A DNA stretch of 64,000 nt from Lysobacteraceae bacterium 2PB (GTDB lineage: Bacteria > Pseudomonadota > Gammaproteobacteria > Xanthomonadales > Xanthomonadaceae): NCBI GenBank assembly GCA_005502915.1, contig SCMT01000003.1, positions 62,001 to 126,000 of the forward strand. The letters run 5' to 3'. Of the stretch, positions 53,951-62,345 are shown piece after piece. The notes beneath the pieces were generated by a model, which worked only from the letters and a program-made list of their open reading frames with translations, made no database searches and was not told where the DNA came from. Positions within the stretch are counted from its first letter, which is position 1. Every line of letters starts with the position of its first letter. Both the position numbers and the translations under genes were made by a program.

Positions 53951-53967
53951 TTTACACCTAGTGTAAA
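53951..53967. promoter_or_regulatory. higBA operator palindrome
   Basis: TTTACAC-CTA-GTGTAAA is a perfect 7-bp inverted repeat 28 bp before the higB start, overlapping the likely -10 region. It is the expected binding site for the HigA helix-turn-helix. Confidence 0.65.
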
Positions 53968-54087
53968 AGACGGCATCTGCATTGGCAAGCCCGTTCTTTC
54001 CCTCTGACGGCCCCGGCGGAGCCGTCGTCAGCCCTCGGCAGTTTCATACTGATCAGGGCCGCCTGACCCGGCTAGATCCGCATCACA

Positions 54088-54110
54088 CGGGATAAACCAC
54101 TATTATCCCG
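54088..54110. promoter_or_regulatory. 8-bp inverted repeat upstream of the second kfrA gene
   Basis: CGGGATAA and TTATCCCG are separated by 7 bp, 95 bp before the kfrA start. The core GATAA-N7-TTATC is the same as in the palindrome before the first kfrA gene (6602-6632). Confidence 0.5.
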
Positions 54111-54171
54111 CCTGAATCTACGGCCAGACTTCACCTCATTCCGCAATTTGAATAGTATGTAATTACGTGGT

Positions 54172-54182
54172 ATGTAATACAT
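54172..54182. promoter_or_regulatory. ATGTA-A-TACAT dyad before the second kfrA gene
   Basis: This 5-1-5 dyad is 23 bp before the kfrA ATG. A second GTATGTAATTAC stretch lies at 54156-54167. ATGTA-N3-TACAT occurs at the first kfrA/integrase locus, so a shared KfrA operator is likely. Confidence 0.45.
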
Positions 54183-54204
54183 TACGAAATAATCGGGGAA
54201 CGCG

Positions 54205-55245
54205 ATGGCACGCGGCGGCCTGTACAAGAGCGACATCCAGAAGGCCCGCGACGCGCTGCGGGCGCAGGGCAAGCACCCGTCGGTGGACGCGGTGCGGGTG
54301 GCGCTGGGCAACACCGGCTCCAAGACCACCATCCACCGCTACCTGAAGGAGCTGGAGGAAGAGGAAGGGCAAGGCCTCGGCGCCAAGGTCGCGGTCAGCG
54401 ACGCGCTGCAGGACCTGGTCGGCCGGCTCGCCAGCCGCCTGCACGAGGAGGCCGAAACCGTCGTTGCCGAGGTCCGGCAGCGTTTCGAGGCGCAGCTGCA
54501 GGAACGCAACCAAGCGCTAGAGAAGACGCAACAGGAAGCGGCCGCGCTCAGCGCCCAGCTCCAGCGGACCGAAACCGCCTTGCACGAGGAAAAGACCGCG
54601 CACGCTGCCACCCGGCAGGCCTTGGCCGACCGGGTGACGGAGGTCGCGCAGCTCGGCGAACGCATCGCTGGCTTGACCACACGGCTGGCCGAGCACGAGG
54701 CGCATGTGCAGTCGCTGGAGCAGAAGCACCAGCACGCCCGCGAGGCGCTGGAGCACTATCGAACCTCGGTCAAGGACCAGCGCGAGCAGGAACAACGCCG
54801 CCACGAGCACCAGGTGCAGGAACTGCAGGTCGCGCTGCGGCAGGCCAACGAGGCGCTGACCGCCAAGAATCACGAGCTGGTACAGCTCAATCGCGACAAC
54901 GGGCAGTGGCTGGAACGCCACACCCGGCTGGAGCGGGAGCTAGCACAGGTGCATAAGTCCGCGGACGCCCAGCAGCAAGAGTTGGACGCGCTGCGCCTTA
55001 CGGCCGCCGAACACCAGGCGCTGCAGGCGCGCTGGGCGCAAGATACCCAAACGCTGGAAGCCGTACGGGCGGAGTTGGCCGGCGCTCGCGCCAATCTAAC
55101 GAAGGAGCGGGAGCGTCGCGAACAGGCCGAGACCGATGCGCTGCGGGCTGGCGTGCGCCGGGACACGTTGGAGCAGGTGCTGGCGCAATTGCGACCGGAT
55201 CATACCGACGGTTCTGGCACCCAAAAAAATCCGGCAACCAAATGA
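54205..55245 (+). CDS. kfrA: Second KfrA-like DNA-binding coiled-coil protein
   Basis: The 346-aa protein has an N-terminal KfrA domain (GLYKSDIQKARDALRAQG, PSVDAVRVALGNTGSKTT, HRYLKELEEE; about 3-55) and a coiled coil from about 60 to 335, rich in Gln, Glu, Ala and Arg. It is the last gene before the right transposon end (25 bp from stop to repeat). In plasmids KfrA autoregulates and helps maintenance; here it may control neighbouring transposon genes or help the element on plasmids. Confidence 0.8.
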   Translation: MARGGLYKSDIQKARDALRAQGKHPSVDAVRVALGNTGSKTTIHRYLKELEEEEGQGLGAKVAVSDALQDLVGRLASRLHEEAETVVAEVRQRFEAQLQERNQALEKTQQEAAALSAQLQRTETALHEEKTAHAATRQALADRVTEVAQLGERIAGLTTRLAEHEAHVQSLEQKHQHAREALEHYRTSVKDQREQEQRRHEHQVQELQVALRQANEALTAKNHELVQLNRDNGQWLERHTRLERELAQVHKSADAQQQELDALRLTAAEHQALQARWAQDTQTLEAVRAELAGARANLTKERERREQAETDALRAGVRRDTLEQVLAQLRPDHTDGSGTQKNPATK

Positions 55246-55270
55246 TTTCACGGAAGAAATTAGATTCTAT

Positions 55271-55303
55271 GGGGCATTTTTACACGTATCTCGGCTGAAC
55301 CCC
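55271..55303 (-). repeat. Right terminal inverted repeat of the transposon
   Basis: It begins GGGGCATTTTTACACGTATC on the plus strand and ends GGCTGAACCCC; the inverse complement equals the left end but for one base. ACTGAA follows directly at 55304-55309. Confidence 0.85.
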
Positions 55304-55401
55304 ACTGAATAGTCTCCGATGCAGTGCTTGCGGACTTGGCACGATCAGGTTGCTGAAACACCGTCGCATTCACTCACGGTTTCATGCGCATTGAGCCCAT
55401 T

Positions 55402-55422
55402 AATTGTTATCAAGTAACAATT
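55402..55422. promoter_or_regulatory. 8-bp inverted repeat upstream of a small gene
   Basis: AATTGTTA and TAACAATT are separated by TCAAG. It lies 139 bp before the small gene at 55561 in an AT-rich stretch and could be an operator. The remaining part of 55304-55560 shows nothing else. Confidence 0.4.
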
Positions 55423-55560
55423 TGCGAGGGTTTGATGCCGACAGGTGGAGTCAAGTCAGCTTGGCTAAAACCAAAATTCCATTTTTTCTAACCCAGCGAA
55501 AGCCGCACGCTAGCTAGCATCTTTACGCCATCCGGCAATCACATCAACAGAGGTAGTGAG

Positions 55561-55713
55561 ATGAAAAAGGCGCACAAGATCGCAATGACTGAAGAGCGTG
55601 CAAGGAAGATCCAAAGTGATGTTGACCGTAAGCCGAGCCCGACTCCTCGGCAGGATTCATTCAAAAGAAGAACATCGTCAGCAGCCGCAAAATTGAAAGC
55701 ATCGCGTAAGTGA
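55561..55713 (+). CDS. Small basic hypothetical protein, 50 aa
   Basis: ATG 55561 is preceded by GAGGTAGTGAG, a good ribosome-binding site, and encodes a Lys/Arg-rich 50-residue protein (MKKAHKIAMTEERARKIQSD... ending KLKASRK) with no recognised family. The composition and a downstream bidirectional hairpin support a real gene. It may bind nucleic acid. Confidence 0.55.
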   Translation: MKKAHKIAMTEERARKIQSDVDRKPSPTPRQDSFKRRTSSAAAKLKASRK

Positions 55714-55722
55714 TTTGGCGCT

Positions 55723-55751
55723 GGACCCCGGCTGAAGTTTGGTCGGGGTCC
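55723..55751. terminator. Hairpin between convergent genes
   Basis: GGACCCCG (55723-55730) and CGGGGTCC (55744-55751) form a perfect 8-bp stem with a 13-nt loop between the ends of the 50-aa gene and the minus-strand gene at 55754. Likely a bidirectional terminator, although no long T-run is present. Confidence 0.5.
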
Positions 55752-55753
55752 GG

Positions 55754-56890
55754 TCACGTGTGTGGCTGAAAGATCTTCCAGTACTGGTGACTAGGGTCAG
55801 ATTCCTTGCGGCCCGGACTGCTCATCGCGTTCCACCATGTTCTGTATCTTTCACCGGCTCGCAGCACTGCCTGCGGTCCGCCGACTTCGATCGTTTCCCA
55901 GAATTGGGCCATCAACCATAGAAGTCGAAAGAGATGGTCCACGTCTACGGATACGGATTTCGTGTTTGCTAAATGGGTCGATATCGTTTCAACGTCTTCA
56001 AGCAGGAGCCGCTTGCCTTTCGTGCGCCAGCGCACGATCCACGACTGACCACCGGACGCCGGAGGTCCACCCAGAAGCGTGTCTTCAAGCTCGCGAATCG
56101 ATGGGGCCTTCTCCGGCAGGCTCCGGCCGCTGGCTATGACTGCCATCGCGTAGTAAAGATCGAGAAGGCGATGCCTGGCGTTGTGCCCTGAATCTGGATG
56201 TGACATGTCTACAAGAAAGCCGAACAGACTGCTGATCTTGCCGTCGTCCCGAAGAATCTTTTCAGCGATGTCACGATCAAGGCGTGCCATAAGCATCAGT
56301 GTCGCATCAAGGCCGGGATCAAGATTCGAAGCCACTGAAACGCTTCCTGCAGGGACGGCGTGCATCTGTACAGCCGCATCCACGATCAAAGATGGGCTCT
56401 CATCCTGCCTTCTTCGGTGCTTGAGGATCCCGAATGAAACTTCATCGATGCGAATGGCGAGATTTTCAAGTGCATCACCACCTGCGATGCCAAGCGTCTG
56501 ATGGAAGAAGACGCAAGGTAGGGAAGTCGAATCCTCGGACAGCGACTGCAATGCGCGCTTTAGCGCACGTTCGCGTCTCGCGGCACACTCTGGCGCAGAC
56601 TGGCCTACAGCCGCTTCGATGTGGCTGTCGAGACTTTTCATCGCGCGACGAAATTTCTCAGGCCTCTTGGGGAGTCCTGTCTCCCACGTCTTCTGCGAGA
56701 TGCCGAGGGTGTCTGCCACTTGAGCAGATAAAGCACGTTTGTCTGCCCAGATCGACATGGACAGAAGCAGCCAGCCAGTCAATGGTTGCGCCATCGCGAA
56801 GGGCTGGCCCATCACGGCCTGCCATATTGCGTCTTCTTGCTCCGCAGACAGTGGGCCGTCAAGGACACTTGGGATTGGAGGGCGCGGCAT
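55754..56890 (-). CDS. Hypothetical cytoplasmic protein, 378 aa
   Basis: I do not recognise a family. The N-terminal 70 residues contain a helix-turn-helix-like segment (LSAQVADTLGISQKTWETGLP, about 55-75), so a DNA-binding role is possible. The rest is mainly helical (DALENLAIRIDEVSFGI..., HRLLDLYYAMAVIASG). There is no signal peptide or membrane segment. It is followed by no co-directed close neighbour; the GIY-YIG-like gene is 30 bp upstream in the same direction, so the two may be co-transcribed. Confidence 0.55.
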   Translation of the reverse strand: MPRPPIPSVLDGPLSAEQEDAIWQAVMGQPFAMAQPLTGWLLLSMSIWADKRALSAQVADTLGISQKTWETGLPKRPEKFRRAMKSLDSHIEAAVGQSAPECAARRERALKRALQSLSEDSTSLPCVFFHQTLGIAGGDALENLAIRIDEVSFGILKHRRRQDESPSLIVDAAVQMHAVPAGSVSVASNLDPGLDATLMLMARLDRDIAEKILRDDGKISSLFGFLVDMSHPDSGHNARHRLLDLYYAMAVIASGRSLPEKAPSIRELEDTLLGGPPASGGQSWIVRWRTKGKRLLLEDVETISTHLANTKSVSVDVDHLFRLLWLMAQFWETIEVGGPQAVLRAGERYRTWWNAMSSPGRKESDPSHQYWKIFQPHT

Positions 56891-56919
56891 TGGTGGTCGT
56901 GGTCAGCCTGTTGGCGATG

Positions 56920-57393
56920 TTATTCGTCGGCAAGCGTGAACGGAGTCGGCCCGCGCTCGCCGACGCAGGATATCCACGGAAAGCCGATCAACAGCTCATC
57001 CAGATCGAGCCAGTCTGGGTTGAACTGATCCACGAGGCGACGTTGCCAGGCATGCGGCAGCGCTCCCAATTCGGTGCATCGCTGTCTCGCCTCGGCCTCG
57101 TCGTGGAATTCCTCGCACCACACCAAGCGCAGGCGCGAGGTCTGCCGGTCCCCCAAAAGACGACGTTGCTGATCGCAGTTCTCTCGAGTGAAGCGATAGA
57201 CTTCGCGAAAATCGCGTGCCACGTCGATGTAGTAGGTCGCACGCCGGGCGTGAGCGAGGAGATAGGTGATGTGGGTACTATCCGGTCGTCCGTGCGAGGA
57301 GAGTCGATCCAGCATGTGCGCCTTCGCCTGCTCGAAAGGTGAGCAGGGAGTGGCCTTCATAGGCGTGTAGTAGGGGTTGAAGGACGATGGCAT
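56920..57393 (-). CDS. GIY-YIG-like domain protein, degenerate
   Basis: The 157-aa protein has THITYLLAHARRATYYIDVARD (split, about 41-62), which aligns with the GIY-x10-YIG start of small UvrC-like nucleases, then LRLVWCEEFHDEAEARQRCTEL and WQRRLVDQFNPDWLDLDELL, the usual ending of the family. The G-I-Y and Y-I-G cores read T-Y-L and Y-I-D, and the catalytic Arg is uncertain, so it is probably inactive or altered in function. Start uncertain (57393 or 57360). It lies 40 bp after the lipase effector gene. Confidence 0.6.
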   Translation of the reverse strand: MPSSFNPYYTPMKATPCSPFEQAKAHMLDRLSSHGRPDSTHITYLLAHARRATYYIDVARDFREVYRFTRENCDQQRRLLGDRQTSRLRLVWCEEFHDEAEARQRCTELGALPHAWQRRLVDQFNPDWLDLDELLIGFPWISCVGERGPTPFTLADE

Positions 57394-57432
57394 CGCTTGC
57401 AGTGCTCGCGTTTCGATGTCGAAAGCCAGCGC

Positions 57433-58911
57433 CTATGCCAGCTTCGGCCCCTTCGGGCTGGGATCATCCTGCATCGGATTGCTCTGCTGCTGCGCCAGAG
57501 TTTGGGCCTGCGTCTGATTGATGTTCGCCACCTTGTCGCTGCTGGCTTGAAGATCCTGACGCACTGCGGCTGCGATGTCGCCAGCTGCAGTTTTTGCCCA
57601 CGGAGCGGAAGGGTCCGTCGCGTCGGCCATGTAGGCGCGGGTTCCGTCAGAGCTCATCTGAAAGAAGCCAACCGACTGCAGGCCTCGCGCCTTCGCGTCC
57701 ACGGTCAGGCCAGCCGCCAGTCGTTCGCTGGCGTCGTCCGGCTCGCGCCCTCGCTTGCGATCTTCCGCCTGCACGTGGCGCAGGATCGACTGGTACATCG
57801 GAGCATCGGGATGCGTAGAGTCGTTGAGCGACTGCGCGCGCAGTGGCGCTTGCGGTCCTTCCTGCGGCTTGGGCACATATTCGCGGAAGTCCTGCAAGGC
57901 ACCAGGGCCGAACAAGGGCGAATCGTAGGGCTGTGGGGTGCTTGGCTTGTGCTGTGGTGGTGCGGGCGTGGGCGTCGCGCGCTGCTCGCGTCGCGCGGGT
58001 TCGCCCGGGTCGAGCGGTCCACGGATGCGATCAACGGCATCCTCGATCGTGCCCAGCGGTCCACGTGCCGCAGTCGTGATCCCCGCGCGCAAGAGGCCCA
58101 CGTCGTTGCGATACTTGTCGATCATCGGATCGAACTGTGCCGCGAGCTGCTGCGCGCGGGGATCGGCCAGGATCGAACGGTCCGGCCGGCCGTCGCCATC
58201 CACGTTCGTGAAGTTGTGCATCGAATGCGAGCCGAACGTGCGCGCGACCGCCAGCAGTGGACTGCGCTGGTCGAGCAATACCGATCGATTGTTCTCGTAT
58301 CCGCTCTGCTGCAGTACTGTGATTTCGCTCGGCTTGGCGTACACACGCACTTGTCCGAAATGCGGAGATGCGGCGCTGACCGTGTCGGCGGCCAGCACAT
58401 GATTCACGACCGTGTCGCGCCCCTCGGGGATGCGGCGGTCCAAGCTGGCCGCGCCATAGGCATTGAACGTCTCGCCACGCAGGTTGTGATGATGTGCGGT
58501 GATCTGCGCGAGTGTGCCGCCCAGCGAGTGGCCGGTGACGGTGACTTCGGGGGCGTTTCCGGTTCGAGCTTCAATACGCTCTGCGTGCTTAACGGCTCTC
58601 TGGGTCAGCGCGATCGCATCGCCCGCTTGCAGGTTCGCGCGGCTCAGCACCATGGCCCCATCGACCACCATGCCGTCCTTGAAGATTTGCTCGGTGCCAC
58701 GATGCGCTACGACGATCTGCCCAGTGTCCGTGCGCTGCAGCATGAAACCCTGATAGCCGTTCCTTGCGTTGTCGACATGTTCGAGAATCTTGTACGTGAT
58801 CCCGCCGATTGGAACATGCTCTTCCTGGCCGGGACGCCTCACGCCGATCGGATAGCCCTCCTTGTAGCTGAAGGCCGCGAGATCTGCGTACTGCTGCGAG
58901 GTAAGGGGCAT
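57433..58911 (-). CDS. X-T4SS lipase effector with XVIPCD-type C-terminus
   Basis: The 492-aa protein starts with an alpha/beta-hydrolase lipase domain (about 1-220) with the nucleophile elbow GHSLGG (Ser129) and AHRGTEQIF. After a Pro-rich linker (about 300-345) the C-terminal 125 residues carry HPDAPMYQSILRHV, GLTVDAKARGLQSVG and a Gln-rich tail (QTQAQTLAQQQ), the signature of XVIPCD domains that direct antibacterial toxins to the Xanthomonas-type type IV secretion system. It should attack phospholipids of a rival cell. The lipoprotein gene 2 nt upstream is the expected immunity partner. Confidence 0.85.
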   Translation of the reverse strand: MPLTSQQYADLAAFSYKEGYPIGVRRPGQEEHVPIGGITYKILEHVDNARNGYQGFMLQRTDTGQIVVAHRGTEQIFKDGMVVDGAMVLSRANLQAGDAIALTQRAVKHAERIEARTGNAPEVTVTGHSLGGTLAQITAHHHNLRGETFNAYGAASLDRRIPEGRDTVVNHVLAADTVSAASPHFGQVRVYAKPSEITVLQQSGYENNRSVLLDQRSPLLAVARTFGSHSMHNFTNVDGDGRPDRSILADPRAQQLAAQFDPMIDKYRNDVGLLRAGITTAARGPLGTIEDAVDRIRGPLDPGEPARREQRATPTPAPPQHKPSTPQPYDSPLFGPGALQDFREYVPKPQEGPQAPLRAQSLNDSTHPDAPMYQSILRHVQAEDRKRGREPDDASERLAAGLTVDAKARGLQSVGFFQMSSDGTRAYMADATDPSAPWAKTAAGDIAAAVRQDLQASSDKVANINQTQAQTLAQQQSNPMQDDPSPKGPKLA

Positions 58912-58913
58912 GC

Positions 58914-59576
58914 TCAGTGACCCTTGGCAGTCAGGGTCACGCTGAACAGCTCATTGCGGAGTTCAGGTTTGTACTTCTCTCTGTCTTCATAGCCGGACGA
59001 TGAAAAGCCCTTGCCATCCGTTGGAGGGGTGGAATCGGACGGGTAGTCTCCACGCCAGTAGTAATACGTCCTGGAGCGGTTCGCAGCCATGTCCTCAGCG
59101 GACAGGAAGGGCACGAAACTGTTCTCGATCTCGGCCCCGGTTGCCATGAGGATCGCTCTGGCGCCCGTCATCGCCCAACGACAGACGCCGCGACCGAAGT
59201 AGTCCTCTTCCACGAGGCGATCCGCGTACACAACGGTCTCGTACAGTCCATCGCCCTTGGGCGTCCATTTGATTTCCGGACCTGCTGTGATTGGAGGGAT
59301 GACGCCGGCGATGTGATTGATCTTGCCGCACTCCGAGTAGTTCGGCACGTGATAGTCCGCAGCGCCATCGACCAGCCCGAAGGGCCCCGGCGCGTTCTCG
59401 ATGCGCATCTCGATGCGGTACGCCTGCTTGGGTGCTGGGTTTTCCTTGATCATCATGTCTTGCTTCGAAGTGGACATCGCTGGGGTTCCTGGATTCTGGC
59501 AACTCGACAGCAGCATGGCTGCTGCGAGCATGGCAAGGCAGACAACAGTGGAGCAGGAGGGCACGTGGCGCGTCAT
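58914..59576 (-). CDS. Lipoprotein immunity protein for the lipase effector
   Basis: The 220-aa protein has a signal peptide with lipobox (MLLSSC, about residues 21-26), so it would be anchored in the periplasm, where X-T4SS lipase toxins act. ATG 59576 is chosen because GAAGGATC precedes it. It ends 2 nt before the effector start, the usual immunity-then-effector order of X-Tfi/X-Tfe pairs. The domain itself is not recognised; the immunity role is inferred from position and lipobox. Confidence 0.75.
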   Translation of the reverse strand: MTRHVPSCSTVVCLAMLAAAMLLSSCQNPGTPAMSTSKQDMMIKENPAPKQAYRIEMRIENAPGPFGLVDGAADYHVPNYSECGKINHIAGVIPPITAGPEIKWTPKGDGLYETVVYADRLVEEDYFGRGVCRWAMTGARAILMATGAEIENSFVPFLSAEDMAANRSRTYYYWRGDYPSDSTPPTDGKGFSSSGYEDREKYKPELRNELFSVTLTAKGH

Positions 59577-59927
59577 GGAGATCCTTCGGGCGCGTGATAC
59601 GGGGATGCTGGCTACAACATCAACAGGTGTCAATCCGGGAAGATCAGGATCTCGATGGCGCCTCCGTGGATCATGGCACGGCAATCCAGATGGCCACCAA
59701 GCCGTAGGCCTTCCCTGGCAGGCATCAGCAGGGGCGGCGAAGGGCCCGCCCCGGCGCCACCGGACAGGCATTCGGCGGTCGGCTGGCGCCGGTGCCGGCC
59801 TCAACAAGGCGGAGGCAGATGCAAGAGATACATGCTTGTCAAGATTCTGGAGCCGTCGTAACACTCAGTCTCAACGACTGAGACGCAAGACCGCTAGAAG
59901 CATGCCGGCCTCCCTGCAAGTTTCCCC

Positions 59928-62345
59928 ATGACGCTTCCCAGCCTGTTCCCTCCTCCCCCGCTTCCTGCCTCATCGATGGATGGCGGCACCCTCGCGGTTC
60001 GACTGGCCGGCAAGTACACGGGCCGAGTCACCGGGCACTTCATCCAGAAGGGCCGTGAGGCGGTTTATGAGGACCTGCCCGCGTCATTGCCGGAGTCATT
60101 GAAGGCCGCCCTCCACTCTCGTGGCGTTTCGCGGTTGTATGCCCACCAACGTGAGGCCTGGAGCGTGGTCGAGGGAGGTGGGCATGTGGTCGTGGCCACG
60201 CCGACCGCGTCTGGCAAGTCGCTGTGCTATACGCTGCCGGTCGTCGCTGCGGCGATGACACGTCGGGCCAAGGCGCTGTATCTGTTCCCGACCAAGGCAC
60301 TGGCGCAGGACCAGGTCGCGGAGCTGCTGGAGCTCAACAAAGCCGGCAACCTGGGACTGCGACCGGCGACCTTTGACGGCGACACGCCGGGCGATCAGCG
60401 CCAGGCGATTCGTCTCAACGGCGACATTGTGGTCAGCAACCCGGACATGCTCCATCAGGGCATCCTGCCCCACCACACCAAGTGGGCGCAGTTCTTCGAG
60501 GGGCTGGAGTATGTCGTTATCGACGAGATTCACAGCTACCGCGGCGTGTTCGGCTCTCACCTGGCCAACGTGCTGCGGCGACTGCGGCGGGTGTGCGCGT
60601 TCTACGGCGCGTCACCGCAGTTCATCCTCTGCTCGGCCACGATCGGTAACCCAAAGGAACATGCCGAGGCACTGCTCGAAGCAGAAGTCACCGCGATCAC
60701 CCGGTCCGGTGCGCCCAGCGGAGACAGGCACGTGCTGCTTTGGAACCCGCCGATCGTCAATCCGGACCTCGGCCTACGCGCATCGGCACGCTCGCAGAGC
60801 AACCGGGTCGCGCGCACGGCGATCAAGGCTGGGCTGAAGACCTTGGTGTTCGCGCAGTCGCGGACCATGGTCGAAGTGCTGACCAAATACCTAAAGGACG
60901 TGTTCGACCATGATCCGCGCAAGCCGGCGCGGATCCGCGCCTACCGCGGCGGGTATCTCCCGACCGAACGACGCGAGGCCGAGCGTGCGATGCGCGCCGG
61001 GACGATCGACGGCATCGTCTCGACTTCGGCGCTGGAACTGGGTGTGGACATCGGTGCGCTCGACGTCGTGGTGCTCAACGGCTATCCAGGCTCTGTCGCT
61101 GCCACATGGCAGCGCTTTGGCCGTGCCGGTCGTCGGCAGCAGGCGTCGGTGGGCGTGCTGGTCGCCAGTTCAGATCCTCTCGACCAGTACGTGGTTCGCC
61201 ACCCGGAATTCTTCTCACAATCGACACCTGAGCAGGCACGGATTGCGCCCAACCAGCCGGTGATCCTGCTCGACCACGTCCGATGTGCTGCATTCGAGCT
61301 GCCATTCCTCAAGGGCGAGCGCTTCGGTGCAGCGGCACCAGCTGGCGTGGACCCGGAGGTCTACCTGCAGTTGCTGTCCGAAGACGGTGTTCTCCACGCC
61401 GAGGGCGAGCGCTGGGAGTGGATCGCCGACAGCTATCCGGCCAACGCTGTGAGTCTGCGTTCGGTGGCTGATGGCAACTTCGTGGTGGTCGACCGCACCG
61501 GCGGGCGCCAGGTGATCATCGCCGAAGTCGATTTCTCATCCGCGCCGCTCATGCTGTACGAAGGCGCGATCCACATGGTGCAGTCGACGCCGTACCAGGT
61601 CGAACGGCTGGACTGGGAAGGGCGCAAGGCCTATGTGACGCGCACGCACGTCGACTACTACACCGATGCCATCGACTACACCAAACTGAAGGTCCTGGAA
61701 CGGTTCGATAAGGCTAACGCCGGCGCCGGAACCTGCAATCACGGCGAGGTGCATGTGGTGCGACGCGTCGCCGGCTATAAGAAGATTCGCTATTACACCC
61801 ACGAGAACATCGGCTACGGGCCGGTGAACCTACCCGATCAGGAGATGCATACGACGTCGCTGTGGTGGCAGTTGCCGCAACATGAGCTGGATGCGCTGTT
61901 TTCCTCCCGACAAGAGGCTCTGGATGGATTCCTCGGTGCGGCCTACGCGCTGCACGTGGTGGCCAAGGTCGCGGTCATGGCCGATGCGGCCGACTTGCAG
62001 AAAGCGGTGGGCAGCAGTGATGGGGCGTGGTTCGCGACGTCGGACGGGCGCGGGCGTGGTCAGTTGCGCTCGCCAGACGGCAATCTCTTGGGCATTGGCA
62101 TGCAGGACATATTCGTTCCTGCTGTCTACCTCTACGACAACTACCCCGGTGGTGTCGGCCAGAGCGAGCCCTTGTGGCAACGTCAAGCAGATCTGATCTC
62201 ACGTGCCATGGCACTCGTAGATCACTGCGACTGCAAAGTGGGCTGTCCGGCCTGCGTGGGACCCGTTCTTGATGTGCATGAAGACGCATCGGCGTCGCCG
62301 AGGGCACTGGCAATGCGAGTGCTGTCGGCGTTGGACGCACTGTGA
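59928..62345 (+). CDS. mrfA: MrfA-type DEAD/DEAH helicase with DUF1998
   Basis: The 805-aa protein has helicase motifs ATPTASGKS (about 85-93), FPTKALAQDQ, DEIHSYRG (DEVH-type), SATIGNP and a second RecA domain with STSALELGVDIGALD and GRAGRRQQ. The C-terminus has the DUF1998-type cysteine cluster HCDCKVGCPACVG. This is the layout of MrfA (YprA), which with exonuclease MrfB repairs mitomycin-type DNA damage. Its stop overlaps the GTG start of mrfB. Confidence 0.88.
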   Translation: MTLPSLFPPPPLPASSMDGGTLAVRLAGKYTGRVTGHFIQKGREAVYEDLPASLPESLKAALHSRGVSRLYAHQREAWSVVEGGGHVVVATPTASGKSLCYTLPVVAAAMTRRAKALYLFPTKALAQDQVAELLELNKAGNLGLRPATFDGDTPGDQRQAIRLNGDIVVSNPDMLHQGILPHHTKWAQFFEGLEYVVIDEIHSYRGVFGSHLANVLRRLRRVCAFYGASPQFILCSATIGNPKEHAEALLEAEVTAITRSGAPSGDRHVLLWNPPIVNPDLGLRASARSQSNRVARTAIKAGLKTLVFAQSRTMVEVLTKYLKDVFDHDPRKPARIRAYRGGYLPTERREAERAMRAGTIDGIVSTSALELGVDIGALDVVVLNGYPGSVAATWQRFGRAGRRQQASVGVLVASSDPLDQYVVRHPEFFSQSTPEQARIAPNQPVILLDHVRCAAFELPFLKGERFGAAAPAGVDPEVYLQLLSEDGVLHAEGERWEWIADSYPANAVSLRSVADGNFVVVDRTGGRQVIIAEVDFSSAPLMLYEGAIHMVQSTPYQVERLDWEGRKAYVTRTHVDYYTDAIDYTKLKVLERFDKANAGAGTCNHGEVHVVRRVAGYKKIRYYTHENIGYGPVNLPDQEMHTTSLWWQLPQHELDALFSSRQEALDGFLGAAYALHVVAKVAVMADAADLQKAVGSSDGAWFATSDGRGRGQLRSPDGNLLGIGMQDIFVPAVYLYDNYPGGVGQSEPLWQRQADLISRAMALVDHCDCKVGCPACVGPVLDVHEDASASPRALAMRVLSALDAL

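Larger units (their letters stand above)
32947..55303. mobile_element. 22.4-kb Tn3-family heavy-metal resistance transposon
   Basis: The segment is bounded by 33-bp inverted repeats (32947-32979 and 55271-55303) that differ at one base. The 6-bp sequence ACTGAA directly abuts both outer ends (32941-32946 and 55304-55309), as expected for a target-site duplication. It contains a Tn3-family transposase, a tyrosine recombinase, mer, pbr/cad and czc resistance genes, a toxin-antitoxin pair and a kfrA gene. The whole block appears to have entered as one unit upstream of the PHP hydrolase gene. No serine resolvase gene is present. Confidence 0.85.

Noticed and set aside
54120-54195. A second dif site near the second kfrA gene (CATTACGAAAT)
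   Set aside because: It lacks two bases of the XerC arm and the 11-6-11 layout; better explained as operator dyads.
34357-55303. A serine resolvase (TnpR) for the Tn3-family element
   Set aside because: No frame with a serine recombinase pattern was found; the tyrosine recombinase at 37333 probably takes the role.
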